DNA from: Leptolyngbya ohadii IS1
Lineage (GTDB): Bacteria > Cyanobacteriota > Cyanobacteriia > Elainellales > Elainellaceae
Assembly: GCF_002215035.1 (NCBI RefSeq)
Contig: NZ_NKFP01000006.1
Coordinates: forward strand, 818,530 to 882,529
Direction of reading: 5' to 3'
Length of the DNA stretch: 64,000 nucleotides
Below the pieces are notes generated by a model. It worked only from the letters and a program-made list of their open reading frames with translations. It was not told the DNA's origin and did not search any database. Below are positions 8,783 through 17,048 of this stretch, piece by piece (within the stretch, counting starts at the first letter, position 1; each line of letters starts with the position of its first letter). A program made the position numbers and the translations under genes.

Positions 8783-8854
8783 CGGAGACGTATGTTTCCG
8801 TTCACTCCTCACACCACACTCCGCCTGGACACTGTTCAGGCGGTTCCTACTTTT
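8783..8854 (+). ncRNA. yfr1: Yfr1 small RNA
   Basis: The region contains the ultraconserved unpaired motif ACTCCTCACAC at 8804-8814. It is flanked by a 5' hairpin (CGGAGAC/GTTTCCG, 8783-8800, loop GTAT) and a 3' hairpin (CCGCCTG/CAGGCGG, 8821-8843) that leads into a T-rich tail and acts as the terminator. This stem-motif-stem layout and the position between guaB and trxA are diagnostic of Yfr1, a trans-acting RNA of nearly all cyanobacteria that is known to pair with outer-membrane porin mRNAs through the CCUCACAC motif. The exact 5' end is inferred from the TACAAT box. No protein frame explains this stretch. Confidence 0.92.
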
Positions 8855-9050
8855 AAAGGGGATTGTTGAGGAAAAGGATTGGCTGAGGAACAGGGAATTT
8901 ATTAAGGTGAAATGCTGCGGGGCTATTCATTCGATCAGCTGAGAGAACTGCATCCAAAATTTATATCTGTTTGTATAGAGCAGTAGCGCGAGCTGCCCGT
9001 TTTCGCTATGGTAAGATTTTGAACGATAACATAGGCTAAGGATTTCAGGC

Positions 9051-9371
9051 ATGGCAGCAGCCGCAGTTACAGACGCAAACTTTGAACAAGAAGTCATCGA
9101 GAGCAGCGTTCCTGTTCTGGTCGATTTTTGGGCACCTTGGTGTGGTCCCTGTCGAATGGTCGCACCTGTGGTCGATGAAATCTCTGAACAGTACGTTGGT
9201 CAAGTTAAGGTCGTTAAGGTCAACACCGACGAAAATCCCAGCGTCGCGAGCCGATATGGGATTCGCAGCATCCCAACCCTAATGATCTTCAAAGGTGGGC
9301 AGCGCGTTGATATGGTGGTTGGGGCAGTTCCCAAGGCAACGTTGGCAACGACGCTCGAAAAATATCTCTAG
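9051..9371 (+). CDS. trxA: Thioredoxin
   Basis: 106 residues, full length for the m-type thioredoxin. The active site is WCGPC after VLVDFWAP, with the cis-Pro loop [12 protein letters not shown] and the buried Asp in VDFWAP. It reduces disulfides of target enzymes in the cytoplasm, in cyanobacteria via ferredoxin-thioredoxin reductase or NADPH-thioredoxin reductase. The gene follows Yfr1 with its own leader of about 200 bp and a candidate terminator downstream. Confidence 0.97.
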   Translation: MAAAAVTDANFEQEVIESSVPVLVDFWAPWCGPCRMVAPVVDEISEQYVGQVKVVKVNTDENPSVASRYGIRSIPTLMIFKGGQRVDMVVGAVPKATLATTLEKYL

Positions 9372-9446
9372 GTTGCGCCTGGGTTGCCCTTAAATTGCTG
9401 AGTTATAACCCGATATAACTTTGCCCTTAATCTCGTTTTTCCCAAG

Positions 9447-9476
9447 ATGCCCTGGTCTTTCTGGCTGGGGCATTTT
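9447..9476 (+). terminator. Putative trxA terminator
   Basis: ATGCCC/GGGCAT stem with a 15-nt loop and a following TTTT, about 75 bp after the trxA stop. The stem is short and the loop large, so the call is moderate. Confidence 0.45.
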
Positions 9477-9546
9477 GACGTTAATAAAAGTGATTTGCTC
9501 AATAGACGTTAATAAAAGTGATTTGCTCAATAAAAGTGATTTGCTG
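9477..9546. repeat. 28-bp tandem duplication plus partial third copy
   Basis: Two perfect copies of a 28-bp unit beginning GACGTTAATAAAAGTG (9477-9504, 9505-9532) and a truncated third (AAAAGTGATTTGCT, 9533-9546), just after the putative trxA terminator. Confidence 0.85.
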
Positions 9547-9591
9547 CGGATTAAACGGCTTCTCGCTTTGCTGATAAAGAAGCATAGCCTT

Positions 9592-9615
9592 TTCCTGGAA
9601 GCCTTCCTGGAAGCC
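9592..9615. repeat. 12-bp tandem duplication
   Basis: Two perfect copies of TTCCTGGAAGCC, 55 bp upstream of the LOG-family gene. Confidence 0.75.
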
Positions 9616-9669
9616 CAGTGGCTGTAGCTATAATCCGATAAAATAGAGTACTGCTGTTCAAAGGAATAC

Positions 9670-10737
9670 ATGACCCTATCTCCTTCATCGTCCAGCTCAG
9701 AATCCTTTCAGGCAGAGATTAGCGAACTGCTCGCCCAGTTGCCCAAGATGAAGCACGGCGCACTGATTCAGCAGGCACTCATGACCTTGACCCGAATGGC
9801 GGAAGTAGATGTCGATCGCCTCGACTGGAAAATCCTGAACGCCTCATTGCAGGATATGGAGCAGGCGTTTCGCGTTTTTTATCCCCATCGTCACGTTCGT
9901 AAAATCACGATCTTTGGTTCTGCCCGGATCAAGCCCGGTACGCCAGCGTATCAAATGGCGGTGGACTTTGCGAAATGCGTAACGCTGCAAGGCTTTATGG
10001 TGATGACCGGAGGCGGTCCTGGCATCATGCAGGCAGGCAACGAGGGTGCCGGAGAAGGAAATTCCTTTGGGCTAAATATCCGGTTGCCGTTTGAGCAGGG
10101 ATCAAATCCCTACCTGGAGGGCAGCGACAAGCTGGTGAACTTCAAGTATTTCTTTACGCGCAAGCTGTTCTTTCTGCGGGAGACGGATGCGCTGGCGCTG
10201 TTTCCAGGCGGATTTGGCACGCAGGACGAGGCTTACGAATGCCTGACGCTGATGCAAACTGGAAAATCCGATCTGCTGCCGCTGGTGCTGGTGGAACCGC
10301 CGGGAAGCAACTACTGGCGCGGCTGGGAGGCTTACGTGCGCGACCATTTGCTGAAGGATGGCTTAATCAGTCCGGACGATCTGGATTTGTACACTATTAC
10401 CGATCGCGTAGATGTAGCTTGCGAAACGATTTCCAGCTTCTATCGCGTGTTTCACTCCAGTCGCTATGTGGGTGACAAACTGGTGATGCGGCTTAACTCG
10501 GCACTTTCGGAAAACGATGTGGAGTACCTGAACCAGAACTTTAGCGACATTCTGATTTCGGGACGGATTGAGCAAACGAAGGCACTGCCGGAAGAATTGG
10601 GTGGCGATGCGGCGCAGCTCCCCCGTTTAGTGATGCATTACAACCAGCGGGATTTTGGACGGATGTATCAGATGATCCGCGTGATCAATCAGTTGGGTAT
10701 GGATGCCCCCGAAGCCACCCATCCAGAACAGAAGTAG
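9670..10737 (+). CDS. LOG family protein (Rossmann-fold nucleotide-binding)
   Basis: 355 residues. A helical N-terminal region of about 85 residues precedes the LOG core, with KITIFGSARI, the GGGPGIMQAGNEGA motif and the PGGFGTQDEAYE catalytic motif. Small LOG proteins release cytokinin bases from riboside monophosphates; this longer cyanobacterial type also carries both LOG motifs but its substrate is not established. The C-terminal 90 residues are an extension beyond the core. The TAG stop codon is the first base triplet of a 14-bp tandem repeat. Confidence 0.88.
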   Translation: MTLSPSSSSSESFQAEISELLAQLPKMKHGALIQQALMTLTRMAEVDVDRLDWKILNASLQDMEQAFRVFYPHRHVRKITIFGSARIKPGTPAYQMAVDFAKCVTLQGFMVMTGGGPGIMQAGNEGAGEGNSFGLNIRLPFEQGSNPYLEGSDKLVNFKYFFTRKLFFLRETDALALFPGGFGTQDEAYECLTLMQTGKSDLLPLVLVEPPGSNYWRGWEAYVRDHLLKDGLISPDDLDLYTITDRVDVACETISSFYRVFHSSRYVGDKLVMRLNSALSENDVEYLNQNFSDILISGRIEQTKALPEELGGDAAQLPRLVMHYNQRDFGRMYQMIRVINQLGMDAPEATHPEQK

Positions 10738-10782
10738 CCTAGAACAAATAGCCTGTAACAAGTAGCCTGCCGCAAATAGCCT
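10735..10782. repeat. 14-bp tandem repeat overlapping a stop codon
   Basis: Three degenerate 14-bp units and a partial fourth, each starting TAGCCT: TAGCCTAGAACAAA, TAGCCTGTAACAAG, TAGCCTGCCGCAAA, TAGCCT. The first TAG is the stop codon of the LOG-family gene, so each unit carries a copy of that stop. Confidence 0.85.
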
Positions 10783-10825
10783 GGAAGGAGGAAGACATTA
10801 GGGCGTTGAAAGTAAACGATAGTAC

Positions 10826-12016
10826 ATGACCCAACATCCAAGCAGTTCCATGCCCATCATTTCGGTTGAAAACCTGACGAAGGTTTATCCCGTTGCGATC
10901 AAAGATCCTGGCTTTGCCGGAACCGTTAAGCATTTCTTTCAGCGCACCTATCGCGATGTAACAGCTGTGCAGTCGGTTTCCTTTGCGATCGAACCCGGTG
11001 AGGTGGTGGGATTTCTGGGACCGAATGGGGCAGGCAAAACGACAACGCTAAAAATGCTGACGGGGCTAATCCATCCTTCGTCCGGGCAGGTCAGGGTTGC
11101 AGGTCAGATTCCCTTTCGGCGACAGCGATCGTTCCTTCAGCAAATTACGCTGGTGATGGGGCAGAAGCAACAGCTAATTTGGGATTTGCCTGCGCTGGAT
11201 TCTCTGCGGATTAATGCGGCGGTGTATGGCATTGACGATCACGAGTATCGGCAGCGGGTGGGCGAACTGACCGAGATGCTGTCCCTGCAAGGCAAGCTGA
11301 ATCAGCCCGTGCGGAAGCTTTCCCTGGGGGAACGGATGAAGGCGGAACTGCTGGCGGCGTTGCTCCACCGTCCGAAGGTTTTGTTTTTAGATGAGCCGAC
11401 CCTTGGACTGGATGTGAATGCCCAGGTGAACGTGCGGGAGTTTCTGCGGGAATACAACGAGCGCTACCAGGCAACGGTGCTGCTGACGAGTCACTACATG
11501 GCAGACATTACGGCGCTGTGTCAGCGGGTGCTGATGATCCACGCCGGACACCTGATCTACGACGGCAGCTTAGACAGCTTGTTGGAGCGGTTTGCCCCCT
11601 GTCGCGAAGTCTCGATCGAACTCAGCCATCCCCGATCGCCTGCCGAACTGCGTCCCTATGGGGAACTGAAGCAGGTAGATGGGCAGCTCGCGCAGTTTAT
11701 TGTGCCTCAGGAGAAGCTCACCCACACGATCGCCCAGCTTCTAGCCGACTTTGAAGTGGTGGATTTGAAAGTGACCGATCCGCCGATCGAGGAAGTGATT
11801 GGTCAGGTGTTCCAGTTGGGATCGACCGTGGGCGCAGACTCCGATAATTCAGATCCTTCAGACCGGGTGACGGACGAATCGCTGGACGGCAATCCAAACG
11901 GGAATCCAGAAGCTATGAACGGGGGCGATTGGGCAGTGTCTCCAAATCAATTACCGCAGGGCAAAGTTTCTGACCGGGAATTTACTGAGGATCGGCAACC
12001 GGGAGGCACCCGGTAA
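10826..12016 (+). CDS. ABC-2 type transporter ATP-binding protein
   Basis: 396 residues. Walker A is GPNGAGKTT, the signature is the variant LSLGERMK, and Walker B is VLFLDEPTLGLD, followed by the His switch TSHYM. The N-terminus of about 30 residues before the core and the C-terminal acidic, low-complexity tail (after residue 330) are typical of the NatA/YadG-like ABC-2 exporters of cyanobacteria. It powers export through the permease encoded directly downstream; stop and start share one base (TAATG), so the two are translationally coupled. The substrate is unknown. Confidence 0.92.
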   Translation: MTQHPSSSMPIISVENLTKVYPVAIKDPGFAGTVKHFFQRTYRDVTAVQSVSFAIEPGEVVGFLGPNGAGKTTTLKMLTGLIHPSSGQVRVAGQIPFRRQRSFLQQITLVMGQKQQLIWDLPALDSLRINAAVYGIDDHEYRQRVGELTEMLSLQGKLNQPVRKLSLGERMKAELLAALLHRPKVLFLDEPTLGLDVNAQVNVREFLREYNERYQATVLLTSHYMADITALCQRVLMIHAGHLIYDGSLDSLLERFAPCREVSIELSHPRSPAELRPYGELKQVDGQLAQFIVPQEKLTHTIAQLLADFEVVDLKVTDPPIEEVIGQVFQLGSTVGADSDNSDPSDRVTDESLDGNPNGNPEAMNGGDWAVSPNQLPQGKVSDREFTEDRQPGGTR

Positions 12017-12825
12017 TGCAGGCGATCGGAGGAATGATGGGGCGCTCGCTGCGAATTGCTCAAACGCTGCTGTCGGTGTATTACGCCTACATGGTGGAAT
12101 ATCGGGCGGAGTTAATTCTGTGGATGCTGTCGGGCAGTCTACCGCTGATTTTGATGGGCGCATGGATTCAGGCGGCGCAAAACGGGCAGTTTGGGCTTTC
12201 GCCGATCGACTTTATCCGCTACTTCCTCGCCGTGTTTCTGGTGCGGCAGTTCACGGTGGTCTGGGTGATCTGGGAATTTGAGCGAGAGGTCGTAGAGGGC
12301 AAGCTTTCCTTCCGGCTATTGCAGCCGCTCGACCCGGGCTGGCATCACTTTTTGTCCCACTTTGCCGAACGGTTTGCCCGCTTGCCCTTTGCGATTCTGC
12401 TGGTGATTTTGTTCTTTGTGCTGTACCCGCAGGCGGTATGGATTCCCAGCTTGTTGCAACTGCTGCTGTTTTTGCTGACGGTGAGCCTGTCGTTTGTGCT
12501 GCGCTTTGTCACCCAATATGCCTTTGCGATGCTGTCTTTTTGGATTGAACGCGCGAATTCGATCGAATCTTTCTATTTCCTGTTCTACTTGTTTCTGTCG
12601 GGACTGATTGCGCCGATCGAAGTGTTTCCTCCAGCAGTGCGAGAAATTGTGCTGTGGACACCGTTTCCCTACATGATCAACTTTCCTGCCAGTGTGCTAA
12701 TTGGTCTGCCGGAAAATGTGGTGCAGAGTTTGCTGATTATGGTGGGCTGGATTGCGCTGTTTTGGGTATTGAATCGCTGGCTGTGGAAAAAAGGGCTACG
12801 GCGCTATTCGGGTATGGGGGCTTAA
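12016..12825 (+). CDS. ABC-2 family transporter permease
   Basis: 269 residues with about six membrane helices, starting after a short amphipathic leader. The segment VIWEFEREVVEGKLSFRLLQPLDP between helices is typical of ABC-2 permeases of the DUF990-like class. It forms the membrane channel for the ATPase encoded immediately upstream, with which it overlaps by one base. In many cyanobacteria a second permease gene accompanies this type; only one is seen here, so it may work as a homodimer or with a subunit encoded elsewhere. Confidence 0.85.
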   Translation: MQAIGGMMGRSLRIAQTLLSVYYAYMVEYRAELILWMLSGSLPLILMGAWIQAAQNGQFGLSPIDFIRYFLAVFLVRQFTVVWVIWEFEREVVEGKLSFRLLQPLDPGWHHFLSHFAERFARLPFAILLVILFFVLYPQAVWIPSLLQLLLFLLTVSLSFVLRFVTQYAFAMLSFWIERANSIESFYFLFYLFLSGLIAPIEVFPPAVREIVLWTPFPYMINFPASVLIGLPENVVQSLLIMVGWIALFWVLNRWLWKKGLRRYSGMGA

Positions 12826-12847
12826 TTGCCGGGATTGTTCAAATGTC

Positions 12848-14197
12848 CTAAACCTGTTGAGCCACCCGGATAATCGCCGCCAGGCTTTCTTCTACGTCTG
12901 CTTCGGTTGTTGCCCAGGAGGAGACGCTGATTCGCATCGCAGTTTTTCCCTGCCAGACCGTACTGCCGCACCAGCAGGTTCCCTCGGATTGCAGAGCAGC
13001 CACGATGCGGAGAGTATGTTCTGCTGAGCCAAAGGAAACCAGGACTTGATTGATGACCACGTCATTCAGAATCCCGTAGCCCGCCGATCGCAGTCCTTCG
13101 GCAAACTGCTGGGCATAGCGACAGGTGCGATCGATTAGATCCGTCACGCCTTCCCGACCGAGCGATCGTAAGGCTGCCCAAACTTCGACCCCTCTGGCAC
13201 GGCGAGAAAGTTCTGGCGTATAGTCCGAGGGATTGCGCTGCTCGCTTGTGGGCAAATAGTCTGCCCGGATTGCCATTGCCGATCGCAGATCTGCCTCATC
13301 CTTTACGAAGGCAATGCCGCTGTCGTAGGGGACATTCAGCCACTTATGGGCATCCGTTGCCCAGGAGTCTGCCCGTTCCATCCCTACCGTCAGATGTGCC
13401 AGTCGGGGAACCACTGCCGCCCACAGCCCAAACGCCCCGTCCACATGAACCCAGGTTCCGGTCTTCTGTGCCCGATCACAGATTTCTCCAATTGGATCAA
13501 ACGAACCCGTATTCACATTGCCCGCCTGTACACAAACGATCGATCGCTCATGCAAGTCCGGCAGTTTCTCGGCAATCATGCGTCCCTGATCGTCTACGGG
13601 GACTTTGATAACGCGATCGCGCCCCAGTCCGAGCAGTCCGAGTGCCTTGAGCAAACTGGGATGGACTTCCTGACTGACGACCACCTGAATTTCCGGTGCG
13701 CCAAATAGCCCGTCTGCTTCGATGTTCCAGCCTGCCTGCGTTAGAACTCGATTTCGGGCAGCGGCAAGTGCCGTAAAGTTTGCCATCGTTGCCCCCGTCA
13801 CAAAAGCCCCTCCCGTCTCTGGGGGAAACTGAAACAGGTCGTTCAGCCACTGAAGGGCGATCGATTCTAGTGCAGTTGTCGCGGGCGTGATTTTTGCCAG
13901 TCCGGTATTTTGATCCCAGGCTCCCGCTAACCAGTTTGCTGCCAGCGTCACGGGCAACGAGCCTCCCGTCACAAATCCAAAGAATCGCGATCCTGCCATT
14001 GCCATCGTCGCTGGAGACCCGATCGCATCCAGAAGTTCTAGCACCTGTTCCGGGTCGGTCGAATGATCAGGCAGGGGATGGTTCAGCTGAGTTAAACGAT
14101 CGATCGCGTCTTGCGTTGGTCTAACGCTGCGGTGATTGAGTTCCTGGAGGTAGGCGATCGCACGTTGGGCGGTGGTTTTAAGGAGGGAGCTAATCAT
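12848..14197 (-). CDS. PLP-dependent group II decarboxylase family protein
   Basis: 449 residues from the ATG at 14197; a longer frame to 14383 would overlap the upstream glutaminase gene and adds no family sequence. The PLP-binding Lys lies in TDAHKWLNVPYDSG, and the cofactor-binding Asp and neighbour in WVHVDGAFGLWAA. These are the marks of the fold-type I pyridoxal decarboxylase family (glutamate, aromatic amino acid and histidine decarboxylases). Substrate cannot be fixed from sequence. It starts 7 bp after the glutaminase stop, so the two are probably co-transcribed. It converges on the ABC exporter genes. Confidence 0.88.
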   Translation of the reverse strand: MISSLLKTTAQRAIAYLQELNHRSVRPTQDAIDRLTQLNHPLPDHSTDPEQVLELLDAIGSPATMAMAGSRFFGFVTGGSLPVTLAANWLAGAWDQNTGLAKITPATTALESIALQWLNDLFQFPPETGGAFVTGATMANFTALAAARNRVLTQAGWNIEADGLFGAPEIQVVVSQEVHPSLLKALGLLGLGRDRVIKVPVDDQGRMIAEKLPDLHERSIVCVQAGNVNTGSFDPIGEICDRAQKTGTWVHVDGAFGLWAAVVPRLAHLTVGMERADSWATDAHKWLNVPYDSGIAFVKDEADLRSAMAIRADYLPTSEQRNPSDYTPELSRRARGVEVWAALRSLGREGVTDLIDRTCRYAQQFAEGLRSAGYGILNDVVINQVLVSFGSAEHTLRIVAALQSEGTCWCGSTVWQGKTAMRISVSSWATTEADVEESLAAIIRVAQQV

Positions 14198-14204
14198 GGC
14201 ATCT

Positions 14205-15212
14205 TCAATCTGAGTGATTACAGCGAGAATCGGGCGGGGCACATTCAAACAAATGCAAGCCAAACCGCTGCGATAATTCCTCGCATACCTTAACTCCTCT
14301 CCAGCTATTGCCCCTGGCATCCAGCAACGGCGAAAAGACTGCAATTCCCATGCGATCGGGCACGACGACGATAATGCCACCACTCACCCCGCTTTTGGCA
14401 GGCAGCCCCACCTTGTACGCCCACTCCCCCGCAAAGTTGTACATGCCGCAGGTGTACATGACGCTGAGGATATCCCGCACATAGCAGGCAGACACCGCCT
14501 GAACATTCGTCAGGGGATTAACACCCCGATTTGCCAGCGTTGCCGCCATCACAGACAGATCGCGGCAGTCCACTAAAAGCGAACATTGCTGAAAGTACAG
14601 GTCTAACGCCTCGTCAATCTTTTCGTCGATCATGCCAAAATTTAGCATCAAATGCGCCATTGCCCGGTTGCGGTGTCCGGTTGTCCGCTCCGACATGAAG
14701 GTGGGCATGTCGAGGTAGGGTTCGTGCCCGACGTACCGCTCGAACATTGCCAGCATTCGGTTTAAGCGATCGGTTGCCCCATGCCCCTTAATCAAACTCG
14801 TCGTGGCGATCGCCCCGGCATTCACCATTGGATTATAGGGACGCTTCGACTGCTCATCTAAAACGATCGCATTAAAGGCATCCCCCGTTGGCTCCACGCC
14901 CACCTTTGCCAGCACCCGATCGCGTCCGTGATCCTCCAGCGCCAGTCCGTAAACAAAGACTTTAGAAATTGACTGAATTGTGAATCGCTGCTCGGCATCG
15001 CCCACCGCAAACTGCTGCCCATCCACCGTTGTCACACAAATGCTGAACCAGTCGGGATTCGCCTTTGCCAGTTCAGGAATATAGTCGGCAATTTTGCCCG
15101 ATCGCAATGACTGATGCTGAGTATGCAGCTCTTCGAGAACCGATGGCAGCAAATCTGAAGAGATGGGGGTATCAGCAGGCTGAGGCGATCGAAGATCTGG
15201 CGTCAGAGTCAT
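14205..15212 (-). CDS. glsA: Glutaminase A
   Basis: 335 residues from the ATG at 15212 (a TTG at 15254 would add 14 residues). The serine-dependent beta-lactamase-like fold shows S-x-x-K in [10 protein letters not shown], then [18 protein letters not shown] and a late [17 protein letters not shown], all typical of the glutaminase family. It hydrolyses L-glutamine to L-glutamate and ammonia. It is the first gene of a likely two-gene unit with a PLP decarboxylase, which could use the glutamate produced. Length agrees with the family. Confidence 0.95.
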   Translation of the reverse strand: MTLTPDLRSPQPADTPISSDLLPSVLEELHTQHQSLRSGKIADYIPELAKANPDWFSICVTTVDGQQFAVGDAEQRFTIQSISKVFVYGLALEDHGRDRVLAKVGVEPTGDAFNAIVLDEQSKRPYNPMVNAGAIATTSLIKGHGATDRLNRMLAMFERYVGHEPYLDMPTFMSERTTGHRNRAMAHLMLNFGMIDEKIDEALDLYFQQCSLLVDCRDLSVMAATLANRGVNPLTNVQAVSACYVRDILSVMYTCGMYNFAGEWAYKVGLPAKSGVSGGIIVVVPDRMGIAVFSPLLDARGNSWRGVKVCEELSQRFGLHLFECAPPDSRCNHSD

Positions 15213-15515
15213 GGTGGTGTTGGGCGCGAAGAGTTTTCGCAGAGAATTCCCCAATTCTAGTGCGATCGACTGGTTGGGGGAATGTGGGAGGTTGATTTTG
15301 ACAGTCGGTTCTAGCCAAACTATTGCGATCGCTTCCCAATCAATTCTGCATTTTCATAAATTTTCTATAGAAATATTGTCGTCGATAGCATTCCAGCAAT
15401 GATTTTCCCTTACAGCAGATATTTGATTAATAAGAGAATTAAAGGAACATTAAATTTGGCTTGAATCTATCGATCGGCGCATCCCAATAAACGTTCCGCT
15501 GCATAAGCTTGAAGA
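15213..15515. other. Divergent intergenic region
   Basis: AT-rich gap between glsA (minus) and the small plus-strand gene. It must hold two divergent promoters but no confident boxes, RNA genes or repeats are seen. Confidence 0.5.
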
Positions 15516-15695
15516 ATGAGCTATGCAGATGTTCTGAGTTACACCGTCAAACAGTACCGCAACGGCGAAATCAGTCGCGAAGAGTTCCGTGCGTGGTTGA
15601 AGCACAGCCTGACGCTGCAAATGAGCATTCGGATCGAGCAGACCACCAAGCGAATGCTGCAAAACAAGATTCAGATGGTGCGATCGCTCCATTAA
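15516..15695 (+). CDS. Small hypothetical protein, 59 aa
   Basis: A short frame with coding character: MSYADVLSYTVKQYRNGEIS, then a charged amphipathic helix-rich remainder (REEFRAWLKHSL, IRIEQTTKRMLQNK). It has no Cys, no membrane segment and an even charge balance. The only ribosome-binding candidate is a weak GAAGA close to the ATG. I do not recognise the family. The regular helical pattern and lack of stop codons across 60 codons make it more likely a real small DNA- or protein-binding protein than chance. It converges on the YhcG-like gene. Confidence 0.55.
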   Translation: MSYADVLSYTVKQYRNGEISREEFRAWLKHSLTLQMSIRIEQTTKRMLQNKIQMVRSLH

Positions 15696-15735
15696 GCTCT
15701 TAAGAGCAACGCTCCACCAATATCATTGCGGCGAA

Positions 15736-16758
15736 TTAGTTTCCTGCTAGTAATTCATAAAACTCGTTCAGTTTTCTGCGTAGCACCTCTTTCGGAATCA
15801 GTTTGATTTCGTATTCAGCGACGACGGTAGGGCTAATCGATCGACTAATCGATCGACTGAGTGCATATTCAACAACCTCGTCATCTTTATCACGACACAG
15901 CAAAACCCCAATACTCGGATTTTCGTGAGGTTTCTTGATGTCGCGATCGAGTGCTTCCAGGTAGAATTCAAGCTGTCCAAGATACTCAGGCTGGAATTTA
16001 TCAACTTTCAGTTCAAACGCAACAAGGCTTTGGAGTTCGCGGTGGAAGAAGAGTAAATCGATCGCAAGGTCGCTATTGCCAACTTGCAGTCGGTACTCCT
16101 GACCCAGAAAGGTGAAATCTCGACCGAGTTCAAGGATAAAATCTCTGAGGCAAGCGACAAGAGCGGTTTTCAGGTCGTTCTCAGAGTGGTTAGGCGGCAG
16201 GTTGAGGAAGTCCAAGACATAGCTATCGCGGAAAACTCCGATTAGCGGTTTGGGGTGGTTCGTCTGCGGAAGTTTAGCATCGGCAAGGCGAGTGCGCTCG
16301 AAGATCCCGCTGTTAATTTGACGATCCAGTTCGCGAGTGCTGTAGCGATCGGTAACAGTAAGCTGAAGATAAAAGAGGCGTTCGTCTTCGGTCTTACAAC
16401 GGGACATGAGAATGGTGTGATGAGTCCAGCTTATTTGTGTCAGCAGTGATGACACGATTTCAGAATTTGGGTAGGTTTCGTAAAATTGGCGCATTCTGTA
16501 GAGGTTGCGCTTTTCAAAACCCCTGATGCCGGGTTCTTGAGCTTGAATGAAGGCTGCAAGCTGTTCGATCGTTTTTTGTCCCCATTCCCTGCTGGCTAGA
16601 CGGTCACGCTTCGCGTGTGCGAAGGCAACGCTGATATATTTTCCAATGCTCCAATAGAGTTTGATTAGCTCCTGGTTTGTGGCGGCAAAAACTTTCTGCT
16701 GAGCCGTTTGAATCAGCGTGAGAACTTCAGCAAATTGGGGCTGCAAAGAATCCGTCAT
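15736..16758 (-). CDS. PDDEXK nuclease domain protein (YhcG/DUF1016)
   Basis: 340 residues. The N-terminal DUF1016 winged-helix half includes LYWSIGKYIS, RGFEKRNLYRMRQFYE and WTHHTILM. The C-terminal half is a PDDEXK nuclease with VGNSDLAIDLLFFHRELQSL and VAFELKVDKFQPEYLGQLEFY, carrying the D...ExK catalytic residues. Proteins of this family are linked to DNA recombination and mobile or defence DNA; a precise function is not established. A small in-frame duplication encodes RSISRSIS near residue 305. It neighbours an AT-rich HEPN-like gene, so both may belong to one accessory island. Confidence 0.9.
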   Translation of the reverse strand: MTDSLQPQFAEVLTLIQTAQQKVFAATNQELIKLYWSIGKYISVAFAHAKRDRLASREWGQKTIEQLAAFIQAQEPGIRGFEKRNLYRMRQFYETYPNSEIVSSLLTQISWTHHTILMSRCKTEDERLFYLQLTVTDRYSTRELDRQINSGIFERTRLADAKLPQTNHPKPLIGVFRDSYVLDFLNLPPNHSENDLKTALVACLRDFILELGRDFTFLGQEYRLQVGNSDLAIDLLFFHRELQSLVAFELKVDKFQPEYLGQLEFYLEALDRDIKKPHENPSIGVLLCRDKDDEVVEYALSRSISRSISPTVVAEYEIKLIPKEVLRRKLNEFYELLAGN

Positions 16759-17048
16759 AGGCTGCTTTTCTCAATTTGCGATCGTCTCATTAAGTGCTTT
16801 AGAGCAACGATTCACAAATGGCAGCACATTCGCCCTAAATCGCTGATTTTCAGGATTAGCCGAGGTATTGAATAGGTAGAAGGGCGGCTACCGAAAACAT
16901 AACACATGAATTTTAGAGTTTTGATGCACTATAGCAATTGCCTAACGCATTCTACAAAATACTTGTATTAGACTAACAACTGTGTTCAACTAATATATGC
17001 AATATTGAGTTGAGAGAAGACTTCACTTATTTCGCCAAACTACATCTA

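Noticed and set aside
9477-9546. Possible CRISPR-like array
   Set aside because: The copies are directly adjacent with no spacers and there are no cas genes; it is a tandem duplication.
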